Positions 48,900-56,266 of a stretch of 56,266 nucleotides of DNA are shown piece after piece (the stretch's first letter is position 1; every line of letters begins with the position of its first letter). This DNA is from Pleurocapsa sp. MO_226.B13 (GTDB lineage Bacteria; Cyanobacteriota; Cyanobacteriia; Cyanobacteriales; Xenococcaceae), in the NCBI GenBank assembly GCA_030064795.1, contig JASJEI010000017.1, positions 1-56,266 on the forward strand, read 5' to 3'. The position numbers and the translations under genes were made by a program. A model generated the notes under the pieces. That model was not told where the DNA came from and made no database searches. It saw nothing but the letters and a program-made list of their open reading frames with translations.

Positions 48900-51800
48900 A
48901 TGGAAACTCCAAAACTAATCTCCATCAATTCCTCATTAAATCGCAAAGCTAAGTTCTTCGGCTTCTTGCCCATATCTCAAGTAATGCCGATTGGAGTAAT
49001 TGCCTTCCTCTGTTTTTTAATCGTGGGGGCATCGGGGGGAAAAGACAAGCACTTTGGCATGATGTTTGGTTTCATGACGGGTACTTGGCTCCTGGCTACA
49101 GGATCTCACCCTCACTACATGACCGATAGGATGCGCCCTTTACCTGGCAAAAACTGGGCATACAACAAACTACCTTATGTTTCACCCATACCCGAACATC
49201 GTCCAGCGGAACTGCGATCGCTCATTAAGGATGAAGAACTGACTTTAAAACCTCAATACTCTGTCGAAATGGCTCAGAACGGAAAAAAAGAAGTCTACCC
49301 AGCCTTCAATAGATTTCAGCACTTAGTTTCCCCGATCCAATATACCCAGGGCGGAAAAGATCGTGGTGCGCTATTTCTCAAAAACGGTCAGCAATATCAG
49401 ATCGTCTTTTGTTTCAAACTAACTCCCTGGCACACCAGCTTTACACCCCAGCAGGCACGAAAATACTGGGAGGCTACAGAGACAGCAGCGAAAGAGATCT
49501 TACCAGGGGAGTCATTAACCTTTTACTGCGAAAAATACGCCTCGGATATCGAACGTATTGCCCGACTTAGTAAGGTAATAGATAACTGTGATTCTGACGG
49601 TGTGGCTCTGCTGGCAGAATCTGAATTGGGTAGAACTCAATCTCTATCGGCTCAGGGCTTGAGGCAAAACCTGAGCTTTACCGTAACCTGCACCTACAGC
49701 TTTACTCGTGGTGGCGATGTCGGGACAGATTTCGTCTCGACTTTGATTCGGATGGGTAATAAATTATTATCTACCGCCACGGGGGACAAAGCTCAACTAC
49801 AGCAGGATTTTTACGCTGAATCACTAGAATCTGCTTACGCGCAAGGATTTCTCATTTGGCAGTCCCTACTAAAAACTGCCTGGAAACTAGATGTCAAACC
49901 TTTGAGCTTAGAGAATACCTGGAGTCATCTCTGGTATCAGTTTAATTCCCGTTCGACCAAGCCCGAACCCATACCCAATTACTGGACTTGGGATGGTAGA
50001 GAATTTGGCGAAGTAGTCGAACGCCCAGTCCATCCTCTGTCGATACTTTCTAAAGGAGTAACCCATACCCGCTCTACTCCCCAGCACAATCAGCGTCAGG
50101 ATGAAATTGTCCTGCCTGGTCGTCAGCAAATCTGTGGCTTGATGACCATTGAAGAAATCTCCCGACGCAAACTAACCAAACTAGAGCAATTAACTCATCT
50201 GTTTGAAGTTATTGAATGCGATGACGTAATTAATACCGAATTTGTCATTCAGCTCAACACCGTATCTTCTCAAGCTCTAGATCGACAGCTCGAACAGACT
50301 ATTGCCCAAGCCAACTCCGCCAAACTAATGGCAGAAGAAAGTGCCATAGGCAGAGATGTAAAGTCGGAACAGTTACTCGAAGAATCCTTTGAAGCTCAAA
50401 AACTAGTCGGTGGTGGCGGAGCGGGTATCTACCTGTCATTTATAGCTAAAGTTTATCGGCAAGACCGCAAAACTCTCGATGAAGCCTGCGCCGAACTCAG
50501 TCGTAAGTTCAACAGTAACCTCAAGCGACAGGATAGTGCCGTGTGGGCATTATGGTTAGAAACCTTACCCATTACCATTGGCAGAATTTTACAAAAAACC
50601 AGTATTGTCGAAGACCGTCGCCTCAAAATTGACAACATTTCCTACTACCGCTATCTACCCAATGTCGCACCCGAAGACGTTCACGAAGACGGTATCGAAC
50701 TAATCGCCAAAGGGGGCAAACCCATCTATCTCGATCTGCACCGCAAAGATACCCTGCGGGGACTGATTATAGGCGAATCTGGTTCGGGTAAATCGGTTCT
50801 GGCATGGCGAGTAATTCTTGATTTTCTGGTTAATAACATTCCCGTTATCGGTATGGACTCGGCTGTTGGGGGGAATAGCAGCTTCCGCTGGGCAATTAAA
50901 ATGCTTAACGGAGCGCATATCGATATTAGTCGCAACTCTAGCAATATTGTCGAACCTCCAGATCTACGACTATACAAAGATGATGACTACAAAACCAGAT
51001 TTAACCAGTGGAAGGGGACAGTTAAAAACACCCTGACCAACTACATCATGTTTGGTATCGACGACCCCAAACTAACTCAACGAGTCGAAAATCTGGTTGT
51101 CGCTACTACGGAAAAATTCATCAACGACAATAAAATTAGAAGGCGTATCAATCAGGCTTTTGACGCGGGTTTTGGCTCGGATGAATGGCTAAAAATTCCC
51201 ACTCTAATCGATTGGCTAAAATTCTGTACCAAAGAAAAGCTCAATCTACGTAACTTCGAGGAACTCGATAAACAAGCTATCAACCAAATCCAAACTCAAA
51301 TTACTACCCTTCTTAGCTCTAGTTTGGGAGACACGGTAGGTCGTCCCAGTACCTTTGACCCCCAAAGTCGCATTAAGTTCTTTACCATTGTCAATCTTGA
51401 CTCGGAAAGAGAGCAGGTGTTAATCGCCCAGACTATTCAAAGCACCTGTGTCCGTCTTGCCCTCCAGTATCCCAAATCTTTGATTGTGGGTGATGAGATT
51501 GCCGACTTGTTGAAAAAAGGTGGCTTTGCTCAAACCTGGGGAGCGATGCACGCTATGGCTCGCAAATCTGGCATTTCTCTACTTACTATCAGTCAGAACA
51601 TTGAAGAAATTCAAAAGTGTACCGCAGCAGCGGATATCCTTAAAAATATTTCCTTCAAGCTGATTGGCAGAATCACTACCGATGGGGCAACTAGCTTAGT
51701 TGAAGCCTTAAAGTATCCCGATTTGGTTTATGAAAACTCGACTAAAGCCTTTAAAACCGATAAGGAAAAAGGCTGCTCCCACTGGCTTTTAGAGATCCAA

Positions 51801-51971
51801 AACCAATTTTGGCAGACGCGATTTTATCCTTCTCCCTCCAACCTGGCGATAGTGGCTAACGGTAGTAACGAAGTCAGAGTTCGCACCCAAATTATGGATC
51901 GAGCGATCGCCGAGCAAACCAGTCGTTGGGAGGCTTTAGAACAGTATGCCCAGGCGATTATGAGTAGTTGA
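48900..51971 (+). CDS. virB4: VirB4/TrbE-type conjugation ATPase with VirB3-like N-terminus
   Basis: The large motor of the secretion channel, 1023 residues. The N-terminal 85 residues hold two membrane segments (VMPIGVIAFLCFLIVGA; MMFGFMTGTWLLATG) followed by DRMRPLPGKNW. That looks like a VirB3/TrbD protein fused to VirB4, an arrangement known in other systems. The ATPase part has Walker A GLIIGESGSGKSVLAW (Gly625 to Ser632), Walker B SLIVGDEIADLL (Asp865, Glu866) and ARKSGISLLTISQNIEEIQK near the end. It lies 49 bp after the pilin-like gene and 45 bp before the next gene. Confidence 0.92.
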   Translation: METPKLISINSSLNRKAKFFGFLPISQVMPIGVIAFLCFLIVGASGGKDKHFGMMFGFMTGTWLLATGSHPHYMTDRMRPLPGKNWAYNKLPYVSPIPEHRPAELRSLIKDEELTLKPQYSVEMAQNGKKEVYPAFNRFQHLVSPIQYTQGGKDRGALFLKNGQQYQIVFCFKLTPWHTSFTPQQARKYWEATETAAKEILPGESLTFYCEKYASDIERIARLSKVIDNCDSDGVALLAESELGRTQSLSAQGLRQNLSFTVTCTYSFTRGGDVGTDFVSTLIRMGNKLLSTATGDKAQLQQDFYAESLESAYAQGFLIWQSLLKTAWKLDVKPLSLENTWSHLWYQFNSRSTKPEPIPNYWTWDGREFGEVVERPVHPLSILSKGVTHTRSTPQHNQRQDEIVLPGRQQICGLMTIEEISRRKLTKLEQLTHLFEVIECDDVINTEFVIQLNTVSSQALDRQLEQTIAQANSAKLMAEESAIGRDVKSEQLLEESFEAQKLVGGGGAGIYLSFIAKVYRQDRKTLDEACAELSRKFNSNLKRQDSAVWALWLETLPITIGRILQKTSIVEDRRLKIDNISYYRYLPNVAPEDVHEDGIELIAKGGKPIYLDLHRKDTLRGLIIGESGSGKSVLAWRVILDFLVNNIPVIGMDSAVGGNSSFRWAIKMLNGAHIDISRNSSNIVEPPDLRLYKDDDYKTRFNQWKGTVKNTLTNYIMFGIDDPKLTQRVENLVVATTEKFINDNKIRRRINQAFDAGFGSDEWLKIPTLIDWLKFCTKEKLNLRNFEELDKQAINQIQTQITTLLSSSLGDTVGRPSTFDPQSRIKFFTIVNLDSEREQVLIAQTIQSTCVRLALQYPKSLIVGDEIADLLKKGGFAQTWGAMHAMARKSGISLLTISQNIEEIQKCTAAADILKNISFKLIGRITTDGATSLVEALKYPDLVYENSTKAFKTDKEKGCSHWLLEIQNQFWQTRFYPSPSNLAIVANGSNEVRVRTQIMDRAIAEQTSRWEALEQYAQAIMSS

Positions 51972-52016
51972 CTGATTTAAATCTTTATACCAATAACTTT
52001 TTAAACAAATTTAATT

Positions 52017-52787
52017 ATGAAAAATTATAAATTAACTATCTTGACAATTTTATTAAGCTGTTGTTTGGTTACTTCAATTCAGCTAACTGCCACAGCCAGT
52101 ACCCAACCTGAAGGCAAAGATGTTGCGATCGACGACCTGCCCACTATCGATCGCAGCATCGCCGAAACTATTGCCGACGCATTGGGTTTGGGAGATATTT
52201 TTCAAGGCGTTCTCGACTTTTTAGAGGGAATTGAAAATACTAACGATAAAATCCTTGAGGTTAAAACTCCCGACTGGAATATCGTCAAGGATGCCATTGA
52301 AGACAACGACACTAGAGGCAAAGAACTCGGACGGCAGCTAGAGAACCGAGAAAGTGATAGCTTTAGCATCAACCGAGATGAAGCAGAACAAGTTCAACGG
52401 CTGCTGATTCAAGATTCGGTTTCTACCAGCACTACTTCTAAGGAAGCTCAAGAAGCTGCTGCTGCATCCTTAGTCGAACTAGAAGATGCCTTAAAAAAGA
52501 GTGGAGATCTTTCTCAAGATTCCGCCAGCACCGATGTCTCCCAGCAAATCCTTCAGAATTTATCCGAACAGTCGGGCATCAATACTCAATTACTGGGAAC
52601 GATATCTAGCCAAAACATCCAGGCACAAAAAGACCGAGCTAATCAAATTAATCTAGCACTGCAACAGGCTCGTCATCTGTCGATGGAGTCTACACGCCGT
52701 CGCCGAGAGTCTTCGGCTGCTTCTGACTTGGGTAGAAATGCCTGGGGCATTGTCGGTACACCAACATTTTTATACGAACAACCCTAG
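52017..52787 (+). CDS. Exported VirB5-like protein
   Basis: A 256-residue protein with a signal peptide (LTILTILLSCCLVTSIQLTA, cleavage likely after ATA near 28) and a long helical body rich in Gln, Ser and Asp, with an Ala-rich turn (KEAQEAAAASLVELEDALKK). Topology and place between the VirB4- and VirB6-like genes match VirB5/TrbJ, the minor pilus-tip component. Its stop is 2 bp from the next start. No specific motif confirms it. Confidence 0.6.
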   Translation: MKNYKLTILTILLSCCLVTSIQLTATASTQPEGKDVAIDDLPTIDRSIAETIADALGLGDIFQGVLDFLEGIENTNDKILEVKTPDWNIVKDAIEDNDTRGKELGRQLENRESDSFSINRDEAEQVQRLLIQDSVSTSTTSKEAQEAAAASLVELEDALKKSGDLSQDSASTDVSQQILQNLSEQSGINTQLLGTISSQNIQAQKDRANQINLALQQARHLSMESTRRRRESSAASDLGRNAWGIVGTPTFLYEQP

Positions 52788-52789
52788 TC

Positions 52790-54010
52790 ATGGAAATATT
52801 TGCGACTGCGCCCATCTCAATTCTGGCAGAAATACCCGACTACGCAGTAGGCGATGCCTTAGATATTCTGCAAAACCACAGCTTTATCTCCAATCAGCTA
52901 GCAGAATCATTTCAAACCGTATGGAATGGCGTTATTTTCAATACCAACTCGTCTTTTTGGAAAGCCGTAATTGCTGGAGGTTTAGATTTTGCCCTGCTGG
53001 GAATGATTTTGTACGCCTGGGACGGGTTTAAAGTCGAAGAAAATAAACGCCACCAGTACACCATTGACGGCATAGTCATGGTCATCATCCTCAGTATTCT
53101 CCTGGGTGGCAATGGTCTATTGACCAGCAACATACTGCAAATCACCCACGGCTTCGACCAAAACCTAACTCGTACCCTGGCAAACACTCAGATTCTCGAC
53201 CTTACCATCGCCGACTCCCTAAAAAACATTAGTCTGAGCAACAACGCTCGCGATGAAGTCGATCGCTTACTCGCAGAGTGTAACGAACTGACGGGAGATG
53301 AAGCACTTCAATGTATGGAAAAACAAATACCTGAAATCCAGAAGATTGCCGATGCAGCAGAGGCAAACGATCCCATCGCCCAACACCCAGCAGCCAAATA
53401 CGCCAAAGGTATCCTGTCCTATCTTCAGGAGTTAGGCACTAACGTAGTCAACGGAGACGGGCTAAAAGTTGCAGCCCAATTAACTAATACCGTGTTTACG
53501 GGCAATCCCGTAATGATGGCGGTAATCAAAGTAGTTTTTGGCGGCATTCAACTAGCCTTTAACTTTGCTCTTGAAGTAGCAGGTATCCTCCACGCTTTGT
53601 TGCTACCTTTAGTCATCGCCGTCGTCTTCACTCCTATAGGTTCAAAATATGTTGAAACCTGGATTAAAGGCTACGTCCAGCTCGTGCTAATCAAATTTCT
53701 CTATATTGCTGTGATTGGTTTGGCTGCCGAGGCGATCGTCAGGTCTGAAGCTCAGTATGCCACGGGAGTTGGATTTTTAATCTTTAGTTCGGTGATGGGA
53801 CCTGCCCTGGCATTTTATATGGCAAAAGGTGGCGGAGCAGATCTAGCAAAATTTGTTTCCTCGAAAGTCACTTCTGCCATGTCTAACGCCGTTCAAGGTG
53901 GAGCAGCCTTAGCTACGGGAGGAGCTAGCAAAGTTGGTTTGATGGCGGGTAAATCTTTATTTAATCTCGGCAAGAAAGGTTTAGCTCGCAGAACTACCCG
54001 TCGCAGTTAA
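52790..54010 (+). CDS. VirB6/TrbL-like inner-membrane channel protein
   Basis: A 406-residue polytopic membrane protein. Hydrophobic segments lie at about 62-80 (AVIAGGLDFALLGMILYAW), 86-105 (TIDGIVMVIILSILLGGNGL), 242-285 (VIKVVFGGIQLAFNFALEVA, ILHALLLPLVIAVVF), 300-320 (LVLIKFLYIAVIGLAAEAI) and 330-350. The C-terminal tail is Gly/Ala/Ser-rich and basic. The number of helices and the position fit VirB6/TrbL. The repeat copy C begins at the base directly after its stop codon. Confidence 0.65.
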   Translation: MEIFATAPISILAEIPDYAVGDALDILQNHSFISNQLAESFQTVWNGVIFNTNSSFWKAVIAGGLDFALLGMILYAWDGFKVEENKRHQYTIDGIVMVIILSILLGGNGLLTSNILQITHGFDQNLTRTLANTQILDLTIADSLKNISLSNNARDEVDRLLAECNELTGDEALQCMEKQIPEIQKIADAAEANDPIAQHPAAKYAKGILSYLQELGTNVVNGDGLKVAAQLTNTVFTGNPVMMAVIKVVFGGIQLAFNFALEVAGILHALLLPLVIAVVFTPIGSKYVETWIKGYVQLVLIKFLYIAVIGLAAEAIVRSEAQYATGVGFLIFSSVMGPALAFYMAKGGGADLAKFVSSKVTSAMSNAVQGGAALATGGASKVGLMAGKSLFNLGKKGLARRTTRRS

Positions 54011-54236
54011 GGGGCGAAGCCCCTAGCTATTAGCTATAAGCCATAAGCTATAAGCTCAATACAACGCCCGTATTTAACCTGCTAGATTGCAGACACTGCA
54101 CAGAAGGTCAAGTCTCGGATTTAATACCCTCAAGCTACTATATGCGGAGCGGTATCCTTTAGGACGCAGGTAGTACCACAAGGGCATAACATCAATCAAA
54201 AAGCTTAGAGCCTAGAGCTTAAAGCTTAAAGCTTTT
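54011..54236 (+). repeat. Paired-arm hairpin/heptamer repeat, copy C
   Basis: It starts with GGGGCgaaGCCCC (54011-54023) immediately after the stop codon, continues with TAAGCYR heptamers to about 54057, and ends with AAAAGCTTAGAGCCTAGAGC and further heptamers of opposite orientation (54198-54236). The spacer includes another palindromic repeat (about 54140-54170, GCGGAGCGGTATCC, TTTAGGACGC). Same design as copies A and B. Confidence 0.8.
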
Positions 54237-54255
54237 CAACAAATCAATTAATACG

Positions 54256-54972
54256 ATGAACACTACCAAAACCAAACTCACTCAAAATAGCAATCAAAGA
54301 ACTGTTTTATATCAGTTAATAACACTCTCAGTAGTGATGATAAATGGAATGATTTCTTGTTCCAATAGCACTAAGATCGGTCAGATTAATCAAAAACAAA
54401 TTATGGGAGTTCAGTTAGCTGACGGACAGGTAGTTACAGCTCAAACTTCCCAAGTCAACGAACGTTCCGATTTAGTTCTAAATAACTTTGTCGAAAAATG
54501 GCTCTACCTATCCTTTAACTGGACTACAGACGACCTCACTGTAGAGATAGAAAAAACCAAGTCGAAAGTTCCTGGCAACGTCTATGCTTCGACCTTCGCT
54601 ATCACTATGAAAAAAGATTTCCGCCAGCAATATATTAAACAATTTGCCGAATTAATCGACAAGGCTACTGAGAAAAAATCTTCTATTCAATCTGCCATCA
54701 GCATCGATTACATTTCCCAAGAGCCTACCAAGATCGGCGAGGGACTTTGGGAAGTAACGGTAGTTTCTACCTGGACGGGACTCGATACGAGTAATGGAAA
54801 GGAAATATTTCAAATCCCGTTTAATAAGAAATTACATCTTAAAAGCATACCCATTGCAGGTAAACCCACTTTTACCAAGCCCGAAGAGATTACCCAACTG
54901 CAAAGCATTGTCAATGAAATCAACCAATACGGACTACAAATTATAGAGATCGAGAACTATGACCTACGATAA
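54256..54972 (+). CDS. VirB8/TraE-like protein candidate
   Basis: A 238-residue protein with one N-terminal hydrophobic segment (VLYQLITLSVVMINGMI) that ends in an ISCS that could also be a lipoprotein-type cysteine. The rest is periplasmic: EKWLYLSFNWTTDD, FAITMKKDFRQQYIKQFAEL and alternating strands (LWEVTVVSTWTGLD) that suit the NTF2-like fold of VirB8. It overlaps the VirB10-like gene by 14 bp. The call rests on topology and gene order. Confidence 0.6.
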   Translation: MNTTKTKLTQNSNQRTVLYQLITLSVVMINGMISCSNSTKIGQINQKQIMGVQLADGQVVTAQTSQVNERSDLVLNNFVEKWLYLSFNWTTDDLTVEIEKTKSKVPGNVYASTFAITMKKDFRQQYIKQFAELIDKATEKKSSIQSAISIDYISQEPTKIGEGLWEVTVVSTWTGLDTSNGKEIFQIPFNKKLHLKSIPIAGKPTFTKPEEITQLQSIVNEINQYGLQIIEIENYDLR

Positions 54973-56266
54973 CAATTATTTTGCCAACGGAATTGAAGAC
55001 TTGCCCCCTAGTGGCATTGATGCGGTAAGCCGTTCTCGCATAACTGGCTACACCCCAACCGAACCCGATGTAATTGACACTGGAACAGAGCAGCTTGAAA
55101 GTCCTACCATCAAAGATCTTATGGCTCAAAGAGAAGATAATCCTTTTTTACGCTTGGGGGTAATCGGTGGGGTGATGGGAATCATCTGTCTTTTTCTCTG
55201 GGGTATTTTTGCTTTTCTCTCTCCCGATACGCCAATCGAAGTGGTAGAAGAAGTTGAAGCTGAAGAAACGGTTGAAGCCGAACCCGATTATAAAGCCCAG
55301 TTAGCTTTTAGAGATCAGTTTCATTCCTTAGAAAAGAAACCCAAACCCCAAATAGAACAGGCAACTAACGAGTTACCTCCTGCTACTAAACCTGAGTCTT
55401 TACCGCCAACTCAACCCGCCGTTCAACCTGTATCTCGTCCCATTCCTCAACCTGCTGCTCCCCGTCCCATACCGCATTCTACTTATCGCCCAGCACCAAA
55501 GCCAGTTACCCAACCAGTTCCAGCAGCAACCAAACCAGAAATACCTCCACAGGAACAATGGCTTGCTTTAGCTAATTTTGGTACGGGAGTCTCATCTCGC
55601 TCTATTCCCCGATCGTTAGTTCAACTTTCCCCTAATTCGACCCCTATACCAACACCAGCTCTATTAGTTAACAATTCTGTATCAAAAGGAGAATTAGGCA
55701 TCCTCAACCGTCGGCGCATTAAGAGCAAAGGCGATCGCTTAACCCCAGCAATTACCATAGATCGAGGTATATTCAAAGGAAAAATCGAACTTCCTTTAGT
55801 TTGGGATAGTTCTCTTGCACCCGAACAGCAACAGTCGAACCAGATTACGGTAATTCTGGAAGAGCCAATTTACGATACTGAGGGTAAAACTATCTTTGAG
55901 CGCGGTTCGGTAGCCATAGTTGAAGTCCAGTCAATCAACGATACTAATGGCTTGGTTACTGCCTATGTCAGCCAAATTAACGATACTACCTTTCACCCAG
56001 GAGAACTAATTCTACGGAACAAAAACAAAGATGCACTAGTTGCTAAAGCCAGCAAGCGTAGTAACTTTGGTAATCGGCTTTTAGTAGGCGGAGTAGATAC
56101 CCTCAGCAGCTTCGGTCAACAAATACTGATACCCGAAACCAACAGCACCGTATCCAACGGCAGTGCCATTGTCACTAGTCAAAGTCGTAACAGTGTCGGA
56201 CGAGATTTAGCAGGTTCGGCTCTAGATGGCTTTGGTTCTTCATTAAGCAACGAACTAGAACAAAGA
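54959..56266 (+). CDS. VirB10/TrbI-like channel protein, 3' end outside the window
   Basis: The frame opens with ATG at 54959-54961 and stays open for 436 codons to the end of the window. It has a cytoplasmic tail of about 64 residues, one membrane helix (LGVIGGVMGIICLFLWGIFA, about 66-85), an acidic and then proline-rich periplasmic stretch (to about 190), and the start of a beta-rich domain (ITVILEEPIYDTEGKTIFER, GSVAIVEVQSIND). This matches VirB10/TrbI, which spans both membranes of the secretion channel. It is translationally coupled to the preceding gene by a 14-bp overlap. The C-terminus is not visible. Confidence 0.8.
   Translation, partial: MTYDNNYFANGIEDLPPSGIDAVSRSRITGYTPTEPDVIDTGTEQLESPTIKDLMAQREDNPFLRLGVIGGVMGIICLFLWGIFAFLSPDTPIEVVEEVEAEETVEAEPDYKAQLAFRDQFHSLEKKPKPQIEQATNELPPATKPESLPPTQPAVQPVSRPIPQPAAPRPIPHSTYRPAPKPVTQPVPAATKPEIPPQEQWLALANFGTGVSSRSIPRSLVQLSPNSTPIPTPALLVNNSVSKGELGILNRRRIKSKGDRLTPAITIDRGIFKGKIELPLVWDSSLAPEQQQSNQITVILEEPIYDTEGKTIFERGSVAIVEVQSINDTNGLVTAYVSQINDTTFHPGELILRNKNKDALVAKASKRSNFGNRLLVGGVDTLSSFGQQILIPETNSTVSNGSAIVTSQSRNSVGRDLAGSALDGFGSSLSNELEQR

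Overview
The window reads as a segment of a large, self-transmissible plasmid (or an integrated relative) from a cyanobacterium. The evidence is the very frequent HIP1 octamer (GCGATCGC and near variants), heptamer and octamer short tandem repeats of the cyanobacterial type, a mating-pair-formation gene set, a coupling protein, several segregation ATPases and no chromosomal housekeeping operons. No rRNA, tRNA or CRISPR array was seen. The genus cannot be fixed from the sequence.

Layout. 1-2.1 kb: a decayed ISL3-type insertion sequence. 2.4-7.4 kb: small plasmid genes, an IscB (RNA-guided nuclease) element inserted inside a SLOG-family gene, a primase-polymerase and a DndE-like protein. 7.7-9.5 kb: an actin-like (ParM-type) segregation gene with a candidate adaptor. 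9.5-11.9 kb: a TnpB element flanked by an intact Gp157-like phage gene and a duplicate of that gene's 3' end. 12.2-16 kb: a degenerate-receiver LuxR regulator, a MobD/ParA-like ATPase, a membrane protein and an exported protein. 16-20.2 kb: MazEF, a Q/P-rich protein, a Ycf46-like AAA+ ATPase and a zeta-type kinase with a small partner. 20.3-24.3 kb: a family A DNA polymerase and the type IV coupling protein. 24.5-28.2 kb: a two-gene operon of unknown function that resembles a defence module in architecture. 28.2-30.3 kb: an AT-rich, repeat-filled region around a second ParA and its partner. 30.3-37.4 kb: TnpB relic, second degenerate LuxR regulator, then a replication block (delta-like protein, DnaX, sliding clamp, uracil-DNA glycosylase, DNA-binding protein). 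37.5-38.7 kb: a nest of miniature repeats and an orphan antitoxin. 39.1-44.5 kb: a 1145-residue protein with both signature regions of two-barrel (QDE-1/YonO-type) RNA polymerases, followed by a proline-rich coiled-coil partner. 44.6-47.1 kb: a third ParA and an IS4-type element with a perfect 9-bp target duplication. 47.3-48.1 kb: papain-fold toxin and immunity gene. 48.2 kb to the end: VirB2-, VirB3/4-, VirB5-, VirB6-, VirB8- and VirB10-like genes.

How the genes fit together. The type IV secretion genes and coupling protein form the transfer apparatus; the relaxase must lie outside the window. Primase-polymerase, family A polymerase, clamp, clamp loader and glycosylase look like a plasmid-encoded replication set. 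ParM and two ParA systems, plus MazEF, zeta-type and papain-fold toxin modules, would favour maintenance. The most striking item is the predicted single-chain RNA polymerase at 39121-42558. Next are the IscB insertion whose target gene can be reconstructed on both sides, and a paired-arm hairpin/heptamer repeat placed at the 3' ends of three unrelated genes.
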